A stretch of 64,000 nucleotides of DNA from Archangium violaceum (GTDB lineage: Bacteria > Myxococcota > Myxococcia > Myxococcales > Myxococcaceae): the NCBI RefSeq assembly GCF_016887565.1, contig NZ_CP069396.1:11266001-11330000 (forward strand), read 5' to 3'. Positions within the stretch are counted from its first letter, which is position 1, and every line of letters starts with the position of its first letter. The notes beneath the pieces are model-generated. The model had not been told where the DNA came from, did not search any database, and saw only the letters and a program-made list of their open reading frames with translations. Below, piece by piece: positions 1-10,126 of the stretch. The translations under genes and the position numbers were made by a program.

Positions 1-2
1 CC

Positions 3-641
3 AACGACGTGATGGACTTCTGGCGTCCGCTCTATTCGAAGGACGCGGTGGTGGACGGGCACTACTCGGTGCAGTGCTACCTGGACGCGCTGGAGGGGGC
101 GTACAAGGCGTACCAGGAGGCCGCGGGCGACGCGGGGGGCGAGGGCCTCTACAGCGACCGGTTCGCCGCGCTCGTGTACCACGTGCCGTACGGGAAGATG
201 TCGCGCAAGGCGCACCGTCACGTGCGCACGCTGGACGGGGACAAGGACGCGGACGCGAGCTTCGACAGGCTGGTGGGCCCCAGCCTCGTGCTGCCCTCGC
301 AGGTGGGCAACATCTACACGGGCTCCATGTACCTGGCGCTGGCGAGCTTGCTGTCGAGCGCGAAGGAGGACCTCACGGGCAAGCGCGTGGGCCTGTTCTC
401 GTACGGCAGCGGCTCGTGCGCGGAGTTCTTCAGCGGCGTGGTGCAGCCCGAGGCGCAGGCGCGCGTGAAGGCGCTGGGCCTGGAGACGCTGCTGGAGAAG
501 CGGCGCGCGCTGAGCATCCCCGAGTACGAGCAGATCATGAACGCCCGCGAGAAGCTGGACGAGAAGCCGGCCGAGGACGCGCCGGGCCAGGGCTTCCGCT
601 ACCTGGGCACGCGCGACCACAAGCGCATCTACGCGCGCTGA
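3..641 (+). CDS. mvaS: Hydroxymethylglutaryl-CoA synthase, C-terminal part (cut by window start)
   Basis: The reading frame is open from the first bases, so the N-terminal half with the catalytic Cys lies outside the window. What remains matches the C-terminal half of HMG-CoA synthase, which condenses acetyl-CoA with acetoacetyl-CoA in the mevalonate pathway. Visible family blocks are VYHVPYGKM near the middle, a PSQVGNIYTGS stretch, and GLFSYGSGSCAEFF, the glycine-rich block that precedes the end of the enzyme. It fits with the class II HMG-CoA reductase gene about 15 kb away inside the carotenoid operon. Any upstream mevalonate genes cannot be seen. The identification rests on conserved motifs and is secure. 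Confidence 0.93.
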   Translation, partial: NDVMDFWRPLYSKDAVVDGHYSVQCYLDALEGAYKAYQEAAGDAGGEGLYSDRFAALVYHVPYGKMSRKAHRHVRTLDGDKDADASFDRLVGPSLVLPSQVGNIYTGSMYLALASLLSSAKEDLTGKRVGLFSYGSGSCAEFFSGVVQPEAQARVKALGLETLLEKRRALSIPEYEQIMNAREKLDEKPAEDAPGQGFRYLGTRDHKRIYAR

Positions 642-689
642 GCCGAGAGGTTTGCACGGCCCGCGAGCGTCCTGACATGCTCGCGGACC

Positions 690-1409
690 ATGCAGCTCGA
701 GTGTGAAGCCTGCCATTCCCCGTTGCGCGCGGAGGACGTTCGCTTCGACCTGGCGCTGGCGAAGTGCCACGCGTGCGACGCCGTCCATGATTTGACAGGC
801 CGCAAGGCGCGCGAGCTCGCCCCGACCTCGCGCGAGCGTCGGCCCATCCGGCCCAGGGCGGCGCTCCCCGAGCGCATCCAGGTGGAGGAGGACGGTCAGA
901 GCACCGTGCTCACCTGGCGGTGGTTCAAGAAGCATCACCTCCTCATGGCCTGCTTCTGCGTCTTCTGGGATGGGATGCTGTTCAATATGTACAGAGCGAT
1001 GCTCGAAAAGGGGAACGTGTCTCTTGTCGAGCTCCTCTTCCCCATGATGCACGTGGGCGCGGGCGTGTTCCTCACCTACTCGACGCTGGCGGGATTCCTG
1101 AACCGCACGCGCATCGAGGCGAGCCGCGACGAGTTGCACATCCAGCACGGTCCCCTACCCTGGCCGGGCAACCGCACCTTGTCGGCCCGCCAGCTCACCC
1201 AGCTCTATGCCACGGAGGTGCGGGGTAACAAGGGAAGCGTGTCCTACACACTGCTCGCTCTCGACCGGCGGGGGCACAAGGTGGAGCTGCTGTCGGGACT
1301 CGATGACAAGGACCAGGTGCTCTACCTGGAGCAGACCCTGGAACGTCGGCTCGGCATCGAGGACGACCCCGTGGATGGAGAGCTCGGCACCCGCGACCAC
1401 GCGGGGTGA
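690..1409 (+). CDS. Zinc-ribbon membrane protein of unknown function
   Basis: A 239-residue protein. The N-terminus has two CxxC pairs (CEACHSPL and CHACDAVHDL, about residues 5-33), a likely zinc ribbon. After a charged linker come two hydrophobic segments (about residues 83-105, rich in Met/Phe/Cys, and 115-140) and a cytosolic-looking C-terminal domain. It starts at an ATG 48 bases after mvaS on the same strand, so it may be co-transcribed, but nothing ties it to isoprenoid synthesis. I do not recognise a named family beyond the zinc-ribbon plus membrane-hairpin layout. It is convergent with the next gene. Confidence 0.75.
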   Translation: MQLECEACHSPLRAEDVRFDLALAKCHACDAVHDLTGRKARELAPTSRERRPIRPRAALPERIQVEEDGQSTVLTWRWFKKHHLLMACFCVFWDGMLFNMYRAMLEKGNVSLVELLFPMMHVGAGVFLTYSTLAGFLNRTRIEASRDELHIQHGPLPWPGNRTLSARQLTQLYATEVRGNKGSVSYTLLALDRRGHKVELLSGLDDKDQVLYLEQTLERRLGIEDDPVDGELGTRDHAG

Positions 1410-1413
1410 GCCA

Positions 1414-2751
1414 CTACGGAATGAGGTAGTACGCCTCCTGCCGGGGCACGAAGAAGCGCCAGCCCTCACTGGTGAGGTACGCGGGGTCCTCCCCCATCGC
1501 ATAGACCTCCTGACCGTCCCACTCGGGCACCGCGGTGCGCGTGTTGAGCTCGATGGCGATGTACGAGCCCTCGCGCAGCGGCTTGGGCTCCTCCTTCCGG
1601 CTGGCCGAGCGGAAGTCGATGGCCGCCCCCAGCGCGTGCCCCTGGTTTCCCAGCGGGTGCGAGTACACCTGCGCCTGAATCCCCTTCTCCTTCATCTCGG
1701 CCATCACCGCCTCGTACACCTCGGCGGACGAGCGCCCCGGACGCGAGGCCTTCACCAGCGCGTCCTGGAGCGCGTTCGTGTTCGCCAGCGCCCGCTTCAA
1801 CCCCTCGGGGACATCCTTTTCGCCCTCGCGCAGCACGTAGGCCATCTTCTGCCAGTCGGTGTGCAGACCCAGGAAGCTGATGCCGAAGTCCACGTGCAGC
1901 AGGTCGCCCCGCTGGATGAGCACGTCCTCCCGAGCCACCGCGAGGAAGCCCCTCGACGACGCGTTGCCCTGCCCCCTGCGCTGCACGCGCAGATCCGGCT
2001 GGAACCAGGTCCCCACGCCCAGCCGCCACAGCTCGTCGTACAACCAGTGGCGCACGTCCCCCACCCGCGTGACGCCCGGCTTCACCACCTCGGTGGAGAG
2101 CGCCCGCCGCACCACCTCCTGCGTGAGCACCACCAGCGCCCGGTAGTGCTCCAGTTCCTCGGGGAGGCGCGTGTCCAGGTACTCTTCGATGAGGGGCGCC
2201 GCGCTCATGAAGCGCGCCTCCGCCTCGGGCCCCAGCGACTCCGCGAGGAACGCATGGGAGTCCCGCGTCAGGCTGCGTGTCACCCCGCGCTTGCCACCGG
2301 TGCCCAGCGCGATCGTCTTCGGCCGGTACCGCGCGTAGAGCACGGACAGCGCCTCCTGCTGACCACCCGCCTCCAGCGACTCGAAGAAGCGCGCGAGGTT
2401 CTCCTCCACGTAGCCCGTCAGCGCGTACTTCCTCAGCCCCTGCTCGCCCGCGTCGATGAAGACGAAGAGGTCCCGGTTTCCCACGTAGGGACGCGGCGGT
2501 GCGACACAGGAGGTGAGTGGATCGTCGTGGAACTCCTCGTTCACGACGATCCACATGCCCACGCCGTGGCGACGCATCATTGGCAGGAGCAGCTCATGGC
2601 GCCGGGCGAGCCAGGACTCGCGAAGGGCGAGCTGCTCGGACCAGCTCGGCAACCGGACCGGCCGCGTCTCCGTGGGGCCAGGGCGCACCGTGGCACAGGC
2701 CACGTTCAGCGCGAGCAGCAGGCAGGCAACGGCGCGGCGGTTCAATGTCAT
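1414..2751 (-). CDS. M24 family metallopeptidase lipoprotein (Xaa-Pro aminopeptidase-like)
   Basis: A 445-residue protein. I start it at the ATG giving MTLNRRAV, because a lipoprotein signal follows (hydrophobic stretch then NVAC, lipid Cys at residue 19); an in-frame ATG lies 30 bases upstream. An N-terminal creatinase-like domain precedes the pita-bread domain. The metal ligands of M24 peptidases are all visible: the two Asp in HVDFGISFLGLHTDW, the His in YSHPLGNQGHALG, and the two Glu in AIELNT and EWDGQEVYAM. These dinuclear metal enzymes cut Xaa-Pro bonds in peptides. The lipobox suggests it works at the cell envelope. Substrate is unknown. Confidence 0.88.
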   Translation of the reverse strand: MTLNRRAVACLLLALNVACATVRPGPTETRPVRLPSWSEQLALRESWLARRHELLLPMMRRHGVGMWIVVNEEFHDDPLTSCVAPPRPYVGNRDLFVFIDAGEQGLRKYALTGYVEENLARFFESLEAGGQQEALSVLYARYRPKTIALGTGGKRGVTRSLTRDSHAFLAESLGPEAEARFMSAAPLIEEYLDTRLPEELEHYRALVVLTQEVVRRALSTEVVKPGVTRVGDVRHWLYDELWRLGVGTWFQPDLRVQRRGQGNASSRGFLAVAREDVLIQRGDLLHVDFGISFLGLHTDWQKMAYVLREGEKDVPEGLKRALANTNALQDALVKASRPGRSSAEVYEAVMAEMKEKGIQAQVYSHPLGNQGHALGAAIDFRSASRKEEPKPLREGSYIAIELNTRTAVPEWDGQEVYAMGEDPAYLTSEGWRFFVPRQEAYYLIP

Positions 2752-2888
2752 CGAGCGACTCCCGAGCGGGATGGAGCGCACAGGCTACCCGAGCTCCATG
2801 CGCCACCGGATCATCGGATGCCTGGTTCCCAGCCGAGCTCCTCCAACGGTGCGCGGCGAGCCGGGAGCCGAGCGATTACAACCTCCGG

Positions 2889-3122
2889 GTGATCGACGTG
2901 AGAGATCCCCGCGTGCAGGACGCGCTCCGCCAGGCGTGTGACGAGCTCGGGCTGCCCCTCACCTACCGCGGCTGCGTGTACCCGCTCCTGCGAGATCCCG
3001 AGGGCGAGTGGCCCCAGTGCTGCGGCGGAGGCTGCTTCCCATGCGCGCAGACGCTCGTGGATGTGGCGGTGCGCACGCTGCAACTGCTCGGCACGCCGCG
3101 CACCTCACCCCTGACGGGGTAG
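2889..3122 (+). CDS. Small Cys-rich protein of unknown function
   Basis: About 77 residues, starting at a GTG; another in-frame GTG lies 9 bases on, and the frame stays open upstream, so the start is uncertain. The C-terminal part is strongly protein-like: a VQDALRQACDELGLPL helix, then YRGCVYPLL and a Cys cluster, CCGGGCFPC, which could bind metal. The opposite strand is also open here, but its product is compositionally unlike a protein. It is divergent from the M24 peptidase and convergent with the deaminase group. No family recognised. Confidence 0.5.
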   Translation: MIDVRDPRVQDALRQACDELGLPLTYRGCVYPLLRDPEGEWPQCCGGGCFPCAQTLVDVAVRTLQLLGTPRTSPLTG

Positions 3123-3134
3123 ACCACCGCCCAC

Positions 3135-3329
3135 CTACTCCTGCTGTGCTTCGTGCTGGGCCGGGGGCGAATCACGCTCGTCTTCCGCATCCAGCTCGCG
3201 CACCAGCGACTCACCGACCGAGCCCCGCCTCATCCACTCCGGCCAGGAATCGACGACCTTCTTGTTGCGCTCCAGGAACTCCCAGAAGCGTCGATTCTCC
3301 TCCGTATCCATCTTCTTGAACGAGGACAT
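3135..3329 (-). CDS. 64-residue protein translationally coupled to the deaminase
   Basis: A small acidic protein starting MSSFKKMDTEENRRFWEFLE, with a central WPEWMRRG motif and a disordered, Glu/Gln-rich tail. Its ATG overlaps the TGA of the deaminase gene by one base (TGATG), so the two are almost certainly translated together. The longer open frame upstream has the composition of an out-of-frame shadow and is ignored. Function unknown. The tight coupling suggests it works with, or restrains, the deaminase; that is inference only. No transmembrane segment or signal peptide is present. Confidence 0.75.
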   Translation of the reverse strand: MSSFKKMDTEENRRFWEFLERNKKVVDSWPEWMRRGSVGESLVRELDAEDERDSPPAQHEAQQE

Positions 3330-4879
3330 CAGGACTTTCCTCCCTGCACCTGACGCTCCAGCTTGACGAGCACTTGCTTCAGCTCGTCCGTCGCCAACCG
3401 CTCCAGCTGCACATAAGAATAATGAAGGAGCGGTATCCTGGGAGTGCTCTTCGCCGCTGTCCACTCCACAGCTCTGCCCTTCTTGTCCTTCCGGGAGACA
3501 CGGCGACCCGAGCTGAGTTTCATCGAGAACACATCGAAGAACCGCCGCGGCCCCACACCCATGAAGGGGATGAAGCTCACCTTCCCCTTGACTTCGCCAC
3601 CGTCCATCAAAGCGATGGTGTCATCGTGGAGCTTCAAGGCGTAACTCTTGGGGTACGGCTCGACGAAGTAGACGCGTTCGATCCCCGACGACACGATGTG
3701 CTTGGCGCAGTTGTGGCACGGGAACGTCGTGGCATACAGGTGAGCGCCCAGTGCCTGGGTGCCCATCCTCGCGCACGCGGTCAACGCGGCCATCTCGGCG
3801 TGGACTTCCCGGCTGTACTCGGTGATGTCCAGCAGGCCTGTGTCGGCGAACAGCTTGCGCCCCTGGTCGAAGAGCAGGTCGTCGTCACCCCCGTCGCTAC
3901 CGGGCTCGTAATGCTCCTTCATCTTGCGCATCACCTGCACGACCAGCCGCCGTTTGAGGACGTCGTTGTAGTCGATGCCCCGAGCGCTATCACGCTGATC
4001 CTGCCGGCCGGGCCAGTACTGACCACCTCCATATTGGGGGGCATCGTTCGCGCCCGTGGCGATCACGTCCCCTGATGGAGTGGTGATGACCGCACCCACC
4101 TGCCGCGCCAGACTCCCGGAGCGCTGCGAGGCGGCGAAGGCCATGAACATCCCGTGTTCCTCCCGGGTGGGGGTCGTCCAGGGCTCACCGAAGAGGAGAT
4201 CCAGGAAGCGGAAGACGTGATGCTTCGACTCGTCCTCGTTGCCCGTCATGGGGATGAAGACGTCGGCCAGCTCGAACGTGTCGCGCCCGTGCTGCCCGTA
4301 ACCTTCCTTCTCGTCCGCATCCTTCTGGATGAGCTCACGCGCCTCATGCTCTGGAATCAGATGGCGATCCATCAGATTGCGCAGCCGCTGCGATTCCGGG
4401 GAGTAGACCCCCAGCAGGAAGAAGCCCTGGCCATAGAGCCGCTGGAGAGCCCGCACCTCATCGGGATGCTTCAAGGAATGGATGATGTGGGCTTTGCCCC
4501 AGAGCGGCTCCAACCTCGACACCGTCCCTTCCTTCTTCTCGGGCCGGCGGATCGCGATCTGCTGTGCGGCGTAGAGCGCGAAGATGTCATTGCGCTCCGA
4601 GAGCTCACGGAACTTGTTGCCCGCCTTGATGCGAGAAAGGATGCGTTCGTACTCAGGCGCGTCCTTCAGCTCGATTCCAAGCCGGGGGACGTCGAAGGTC
4701 TTGAAGAGTTCGGTCACCTGGATGACCTCCGGCTCGTAACCGAACCGCTGGAGCCCCTCTTTGAGGAAGGTCTCCAGACGTGACAGCTCCGTCCCCACGG
4801 CTCCGACGAGTCCCAGGACCAGTTCCGTGTGGTCCTTCTCCAGCGAGGCCAGCTCGGACTTTGTTTCGATGGTGGGCAC
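3329..4879 (-). CDS. Anti-phage-type deoxycytidylate deaminase (DCD/AvcD family)
   Basis: A 516-residue two-domain protein. Residues 23-33 (GLVGAVGTELS) form a P-loop-like motif of an N-terminal nucleotide-kinase-like domain. The C-terminal half is a zinc-dependent cytidine/dCMP deaminase: HAE at 360-362 supplies the zinc His and catalytic Glu, and PCHNC at 387-391 the two zinc Cys. This size and order match the DCD/AvcD phage-defence deaminases, which deplete dCTP/dCMP during infection, rather than the short housekeeping dCMP deaminases. I chose the GTG at 4879 because GAGGAGGGG lies just upstream; an ATG at 4945 would add 22 residues. It is followed by a coupled small gene. Base composition looks less GC-rich than its neighbours. 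Confidence 0.85.
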   Translation of the reverse strand: MPTIETKSELASLEKDHTELVLGLVGAVGTELSRLETFLKEGLQRFGYEPEVIQVTELFKTFDVPRLGIELKDAPEYERILSRIKAGNKFRELSERNDIFALYAAQQIAIRRPEKKEGTVSRLEPLWGKAHIIHSLKHPDEVRALQRLYGQGFFLLGVYSPESQRLRNLMDRHLIPEHEARELIQKDADEKEGYGQHGRDTFELADVFIPMTGNEDESKHHVFRFLDLLFGEPWTTPTREEHGMFMAFAASQRSGSLARQVGAVITTPSGDVIATGANDAPQYGGGQYWPGRQDQRDSARGIDYNDVLKRRLVVQVMRKMKEHYEPGSDGGDDDLLFDQGRKLFADTGLLDITEYSREVHAEMAALTACARMGTQALGAHLYATTFPCHNCAKHIVSSGIERVYFVEPYPKSYALKLHDDTIALMDGGEVKGKVSFIPFMGVGPRRFFDVFSMKLSSGRRVSRKDKKGRAVEWTAAKSTPRIPLLHYSYVQLERLATDELKQVLVKLERQVQGGKS

Positions 4880-4970
4880 TGCTCCCCTCCTCAGCAGATG
4901 CGACACCTTGGATAGCACGCGCTCCTGACATGACTCGTGAGCCAAGGGGCGTTCCTGTCGACCACCGGTC

Positions 4971-5399
4971 TCAGCGCTCCTGCTCCTCCTCGGGCGGCGA
5001 GAGGTCCGGGTCGATGGCCCGGATGATCCAATCCAGCGCCCTCGCCTCCCAGTTCGGATCCTTCAACGAGTCCACGTAGCGCTCGTAGGCGTACACGCCC
5101 GTGGCCTTCGCCAGACCGAGGACCTGCATCAGCGCCACGGTGCTGTCCAACACCACCACGGAGCGCACCATCCCATGGTCACGCAACCACACCATCGACT
5201 CCCGGATGAGCTCCTGGGTGTCCGTCGGGTTGGCCCGCTGCGTCCGCGAATCCACCATCAGCCCGAAGGGCTTGCCCCCCAGGGCGATGACCTGGAGCTT
5301 CAGGTCCTCCAACCAGGCGCGCGCCTCCTCGGGGGTGATGTACCCGGGAGCGTGGACTCGAAAGCCGTACTCCGTGACGAAGTTCCTTGGGACGGACAT
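4971..5399 (-). CDS. STAS/SpoIIAA-like protein
   Basis: A 142-residue soluble protein without signal peptide or membrane segment. The alternating pattern of short hydrophobic strands and amphipathic helices (PFGLMVDSR, then RSVVVLDSTVALMQVL, then a YERYVDSLKDPNWEARA tail) resembles the STAS/SpoIIAA-like proteins of proteobacteria. Those bind regulatory partners or lipids. It lies 91 bases upstream of the deaminase start on the same strand, so it may share its transcript. Any role in defence is speculation. It is divergent from the ThDP enzyme. Confidence 0.65.
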   Translation of the reverse strand: MSVPRNFVTEYGFRVHAPGYITPEEARAWLEDLKLQVIALGGKPFGLMVDSRTQRANPTDTQELIRESMVWLRDHGMVRSVVVLDSTVALMQVLGLAKATGVYAYERYVDSLKDPNWEARALDWIIRAIDPDLSPPEEEQER

Positions 5400-5578
5400 T
5401 CACTCCTCCCTGTGTCGGGTAGCGCGCGCCCCCCTACCACATCCAACATCCAGCATGTCTGAAAAAATTTGATTTACCTGTTCACAAAGGAAAGGAACTG
5501 AGGTACATCGTGCGACATCGGTGGCACGACACACACCGCGCCGCGCGCACGCATTCCTCACAGAAGAAAGGGGAGCCT

Positions 5579-7492
5579 GTGTCCCAACCCGCCCTCGCCA
5601 AGGTCCCGTCGAGTTCTCCGAGCCGTGGTGAGTCCGCCACCGCCCTGTTCCTCCCCCACCCGAGGGACGGCGTGGCCCCGGCCGAGCCGCACGCCCGTCC
5701 GCAGGAGCCGGTGGCGGCCCCGGCGCGGCTGCGCTCCTTCCGGACGCTGGAGGACGTGACGGTGGTGGAGGCCCTGCTGGCGCACCTGGAGGCGGAGCGG
5801 GTGGACACGGTGTTCGGCATCCCCGGGGGCAACATCGCCCCCCTGGTGCAGGCGCTGCGCCGCCAGTCGCGCATCCGCTTCATCATCGGCAGCCACGAGG
5901 GCGGCACGGCCTTCATGGCGGACGGGTACGCGCGCGCCACCGGCAAGCTGGGCGTGTGCGCGGTGACGGCCGGTCCCGGAGCCACCAACGCGATGACGGG
6001 CGTGGCCTCGGCGCACCTGGATCAGGTGCCGGTGCTCACCATCAGCGGGCAGGTGTCCACCGACCGCTTCGGCCTGGCCGCCATCCAGGAGAGCACGGAC
6101 GAGGGAGGCATCAACACGGCGGAGATGTTCCGGCACTGCACGGCCTCGAGCAGCACCATCGTGGACGCGAAGAGCTTCCCCCGGCTGCTGGAGCGTGCGC
6201 TGAAGACGGCGCAGGCGGTGCCGTACGGGGCGGTGCACCTGAGCATGCCCACCAACATCGCCCGGCAGAAGCTGGAGAAGGTGAGCGTGCCCACGGCACC
6301 GGGTGCGTGGAAGGGCACGCTGTCCGCGGCGCCAGCCTCCGAGGTGTACACGGCCTTCGAGCTGCTGCGCCAGGCGAAGAGGCCCCTGCTGTACCTGGGC
6401 TCGGGCGCGCGCGAGGCGCTGGAGAGCCGGGGCGCGGAGTTCACCACCTTCGTGCGCCGCTACTGCATCCCCGTGGCCACCAGCCTGCGCGGCAAGGGGC
6501 TCTTCTCCGAGGAGGATCCGCTGTCGCTGGGCGTGCTGGGCATCGCCGGCAGCAAGCGCGCCGAGCAGTACCTGCGCGAGGGAGTGGACGTGCTGATGGT
6601 GCTGGGAAGCCGCCTGGGAGAGTGGGCCAGCAAGAGCTTCTCCTCGCTCTTCCAGACGGCGAGCACCGTCATCCAGGTGGACGCCACCCCGTCCGTCATC
6701 GGCCAGTTCCTCCAGGTGAACCTGCCCATCGTCGCGGACGTGAGCTCGGTGGTGGGGGGACTGGTGGAGTTCGGCCACGGCTCGGCGCCGGGCAGCGAGG
6801 CGGTGGTGCGCGAGCGCCGGCAGCACCTCAACGAGCTGAACCTCGCCCACCGGGCGGCGGCGGTGCTGCCCGAGGACGGGCCGCTCAAGCCCCAGCACGT
6901 CATGGCGGAGCTCAACCCGCACCTGCGAGGCAACACGGACCTGTACGTGGACATGGGCAATTGCACCGGCTGGGCCACGCACTGCCTGCGCATCGCTCCG
7001 CCCGCCCGCGTCTTCTATCCCTGCGGCCTGTCCTCCATGGGCTGGTCGATGGGCGCGGTCATCGGCGGGAAGGTGGGCCGCCCGGAGAACACGGCCATCG
7101 CGCTCATGGGGGACGGCTCGTTCCTGATGAACGGGACGGAGCTCGTCACCGCGGTGCGCTACCAGGTGGGCGCCGTGTACGTCGTCCTCAATGACAACTA
7201 CCTGGGGATGGTGAACCACGGCGAGCACGCCCAGGCCAAGGGCGAGTACGCGCTGGACGACTCCTTCTTCAGCCTGGGCGACCCGGACCTGGTGAGGTTC
7301 TCCGAGTCGCTCGGGGCGCGGGCCTATGAGGTGACGCGGCCGGGGCAACTGACGCGGCTGCTGCCGGAGGTGCTCCGGCGCGCGGACGAGGAGCGCCGGC
7401 CACAGGTCATCGTGGCCCGCATCGACTACCGCGAGGTACCGCCGTACGGGGACCGGTTCGCCGCCGTCGCCTCGGCCCCCAGGGAGGGCTGA
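5579..7492 (+). CDS. Thiamine-diphosphate-dependent enzyme, acetolactate synthase type
   Basis: A 637-residue protein from a GTG preceded by AAAGGGGAG; the frame is open to an upstream ATG at 5510. After a Pro/Ala-rich extension of about 60 residues come the three ThDP-enzyme domains. The N-terminal domain has VFGIPGGNIAPL and the catalytic Glu in GSHEGGTAFMADGYARATG. The central domain is of the FAD/NAD-fold type. The C-terminal domain has the cofactor motif GDGSFLMNGTEL...LNDN. Acetolactate synthases join two pyruvates; relatives act on other 2-keto acids, and no small regulatory subunit gene follows, so the substrate is open. The long N-terminal extension is unusual. Confidence 0.85.
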   Translation: MSQPALAKVPSSSPSRGESATALFLPHPRDGVAPAEPHARPQEPVAAPARLRSFRTLEDVTVVEALLAHLEAERVDTVFGIPGGNIAPLVQALRRQSRIRFIIGSHEGGTAFMADGYARATGKLGVCAVTAGPGATNAMTGVASAHLDQVPVLTISGQVSTDRFGLAAIQESTDEGGINTAEMFRHCTASSSTIVDAKSFPRLLERALKTAQAVPYGAVHLSMPTNIARQKLEKVSVPTAPGAWKGTLSAAPASEVYTAFELLRQAKRPLLYLGSGAREALESRGAEFTTFVRRYCIPVATSLRGKGLFSEEDPLSLGVLGIAGSKRAEQYLREGVDVLMVLGSRLGEWASKSFSSLFQTASTVIQVDATPSVIGQFLQVNLPIVADVSSVVGGLVEFGHGSAPGSEAVVRERRQHLNELNLAHRAAAVLPEDGPLKPQHVMAELNPHLRGNTDLYVDMGNCTGWATHCLRIAPPARVFYPCGLSSMGWSMGAVIGGKVGRPENTAIALMGDGSFLMNGTELVTAVRYQVGAVYVVLNDNYLGMVNHGEHAQAKGEYALDDSFFSLGDPDLVRFSESLGARAYEVTRPGQLTRLLPEVLRRADEERRPQVIVARIDYREVPPYGDRFAAVASAPREG

Positions 7493-7589
7493 ACACCTCC
7501 GGGGAGCATCCAGCGCCAGACGCGGCCGTTCGCGGGTACAGTTCGGCACGGGGTGGACACGGAAGCCCCCGGCCCCCCTGGAGCCCCGA

Positions 7590-9149
<1,560 letters not shown>

Positions 9150-9191
9150 GGAACCCGGCGCGAGCAGCAGGTGGAGCCTCGGGTCACACGG

Positions 9192-9217
9192 GCTGGGCGC
9201 GGGCTCACGCGCCCAGC
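9192..9217. terminator. Convergent hairpin overlapping the end of carH
   Basis: A perfect 10-bp stem (GCTGGGCGCG with CGCGCCCAGC) around a 6-base loop. It lies between the convergent transporter and carH genes, and the carH stop codon sits in the loop. There is no T-run on either side, so it is only a candidate bidirectional terminator or 3' stabiliser. Confidence 0.45.
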
Positions 9218-10095
9218 AGCCGCGTCCAGTCGTCCCCATTCTCGAAGACGTGCACGCCCAGCCGCATGCCCACCTCGCGGTGCAACAGCGCCACCGGGCC
9301 TCCCACCCAGACCGGCGTTCCCTTGGGAATGCCCTCCAGGATTCGCGACAGCGTGTCCTCGAAGACCCGGGCGCCCTCGTCCGTCACCGCCGACAGCCCC
9401 ACCAGCTCCGCCTTCAGCGCCTGCGCCACCCGCCCCACCTCCGCCGCTGGCGTCCGCTGGCCCAACAACGTCACCGACAGCCCGGCGTGCCGGATCCTCA
9501 ACGCCGCGCCCAACAGTCCAATCTCGTGCTCCTCCTCCGGAAAACACGCCAGCACCACGCGCCGGTGCCCCTGGCCCGGCGCCGCGTGCAGCAGACCGAT
9601 GAGCCGCGCACGCACCTCCTGCGTCACCAGGTGCTCCTGCCCCACCGACAACGTGCCCGCGTGCCAGCGCTCCCCCACCTCCCGCTGCAGGGGCACCAGC
9701 ACCTCTTCATAGGCCCTCAGCGGTGACAGCGCGGCCAGCACCTCGTCCAGCACCGCCGACACCCGCCCCTGGTCCAACGCCTCCGCCGCCGTGAGGGCCT
9801 CGTCCATCCACGCCCGCACGTTCGCGGAGTCTGGCTCCACGGCGGGCGCCACCGCGTCCAGCTCCTTCAGCAACCGCGGCAGCATCGTCGCCGCCTCGCT
9901 GATGGACACGCCCTCCTCGGTGAGTTGCTTGAGCCGCCGCAGCAGCGCCACGTCCCGGTCCGTGTACACCCGGTAGCCCGAGGGCGTGCGCCTCGGCGAC
10001 AGCACGCCATAGCGCCGCTCCCAGGCCCGGATGAGCTCCACCCTCACCCCGGAGAGCTCGGCGGCGACGTGGATCCTGTAGGTGCGTTCGGCCAT
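9205..10095 (-). CDS. carH: CarH-like B12-dependent light-sensing MerR repressor
   Basis: A 296-residue protein. Residues 1-75 are a MerR-type winged helix (RAWERRYGVLSPRRTPSGYRV). The rest is a cobalamin-binding module: W144 and E154-H155 form the Wx9EH motif of the helical bundle, and H190 in EEEHEIG is the lower axial His candidate of the Rossmann domain (first acid is Glu instead of Asp). In Myxococcus and Thermus, CarH with adenosylcobalamin represses carotenoid genes in the dark and falls apart in light. The gene is last in the carotenoid operon, 31 bases after carA, as in Myxococcus xanthus. Presence of the Trp distinguishes it from the neighbouring CarA. Confidence 0.92.
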   Translation of the reverse strand: MAERTYRIHVAAELSGVRVELIRAWERRYGVLSPRRTPSGYRVYTDRDVALLRRLKQLTEEGVSISEAATMLPRLLKELDAVAPAVEPDSANVRAWMDEALTAAEALDQGRVSAVLDEVLAALSPLRAYEEVLVPLQREVGERWHAGTLSVGQEHLVTQEVRARLIGLLHAAPGQGHRRVVLACFPEEEHEIGLLGAALRIRHAGLSVTLLGQRTPAAEVGRVAQALKAELVGLSAVTDEGARVFEDTLSRILEGIPKGTPVWVGGPVALLHREVGMRLGVHVFENGDDWTRLLGA

Positions 10096-10126
10096 GGCTT
10101 CCCCTGCCCCTCCGCACCCATCTGTC

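Noticed and set aside
4880-4970. An AvcI-like regulatory RNA upstream of the deaminase
   Set aside because: Only 91 bases are available and no clear promoter, hairpin or antisense pairing to the start was seen; not supported.
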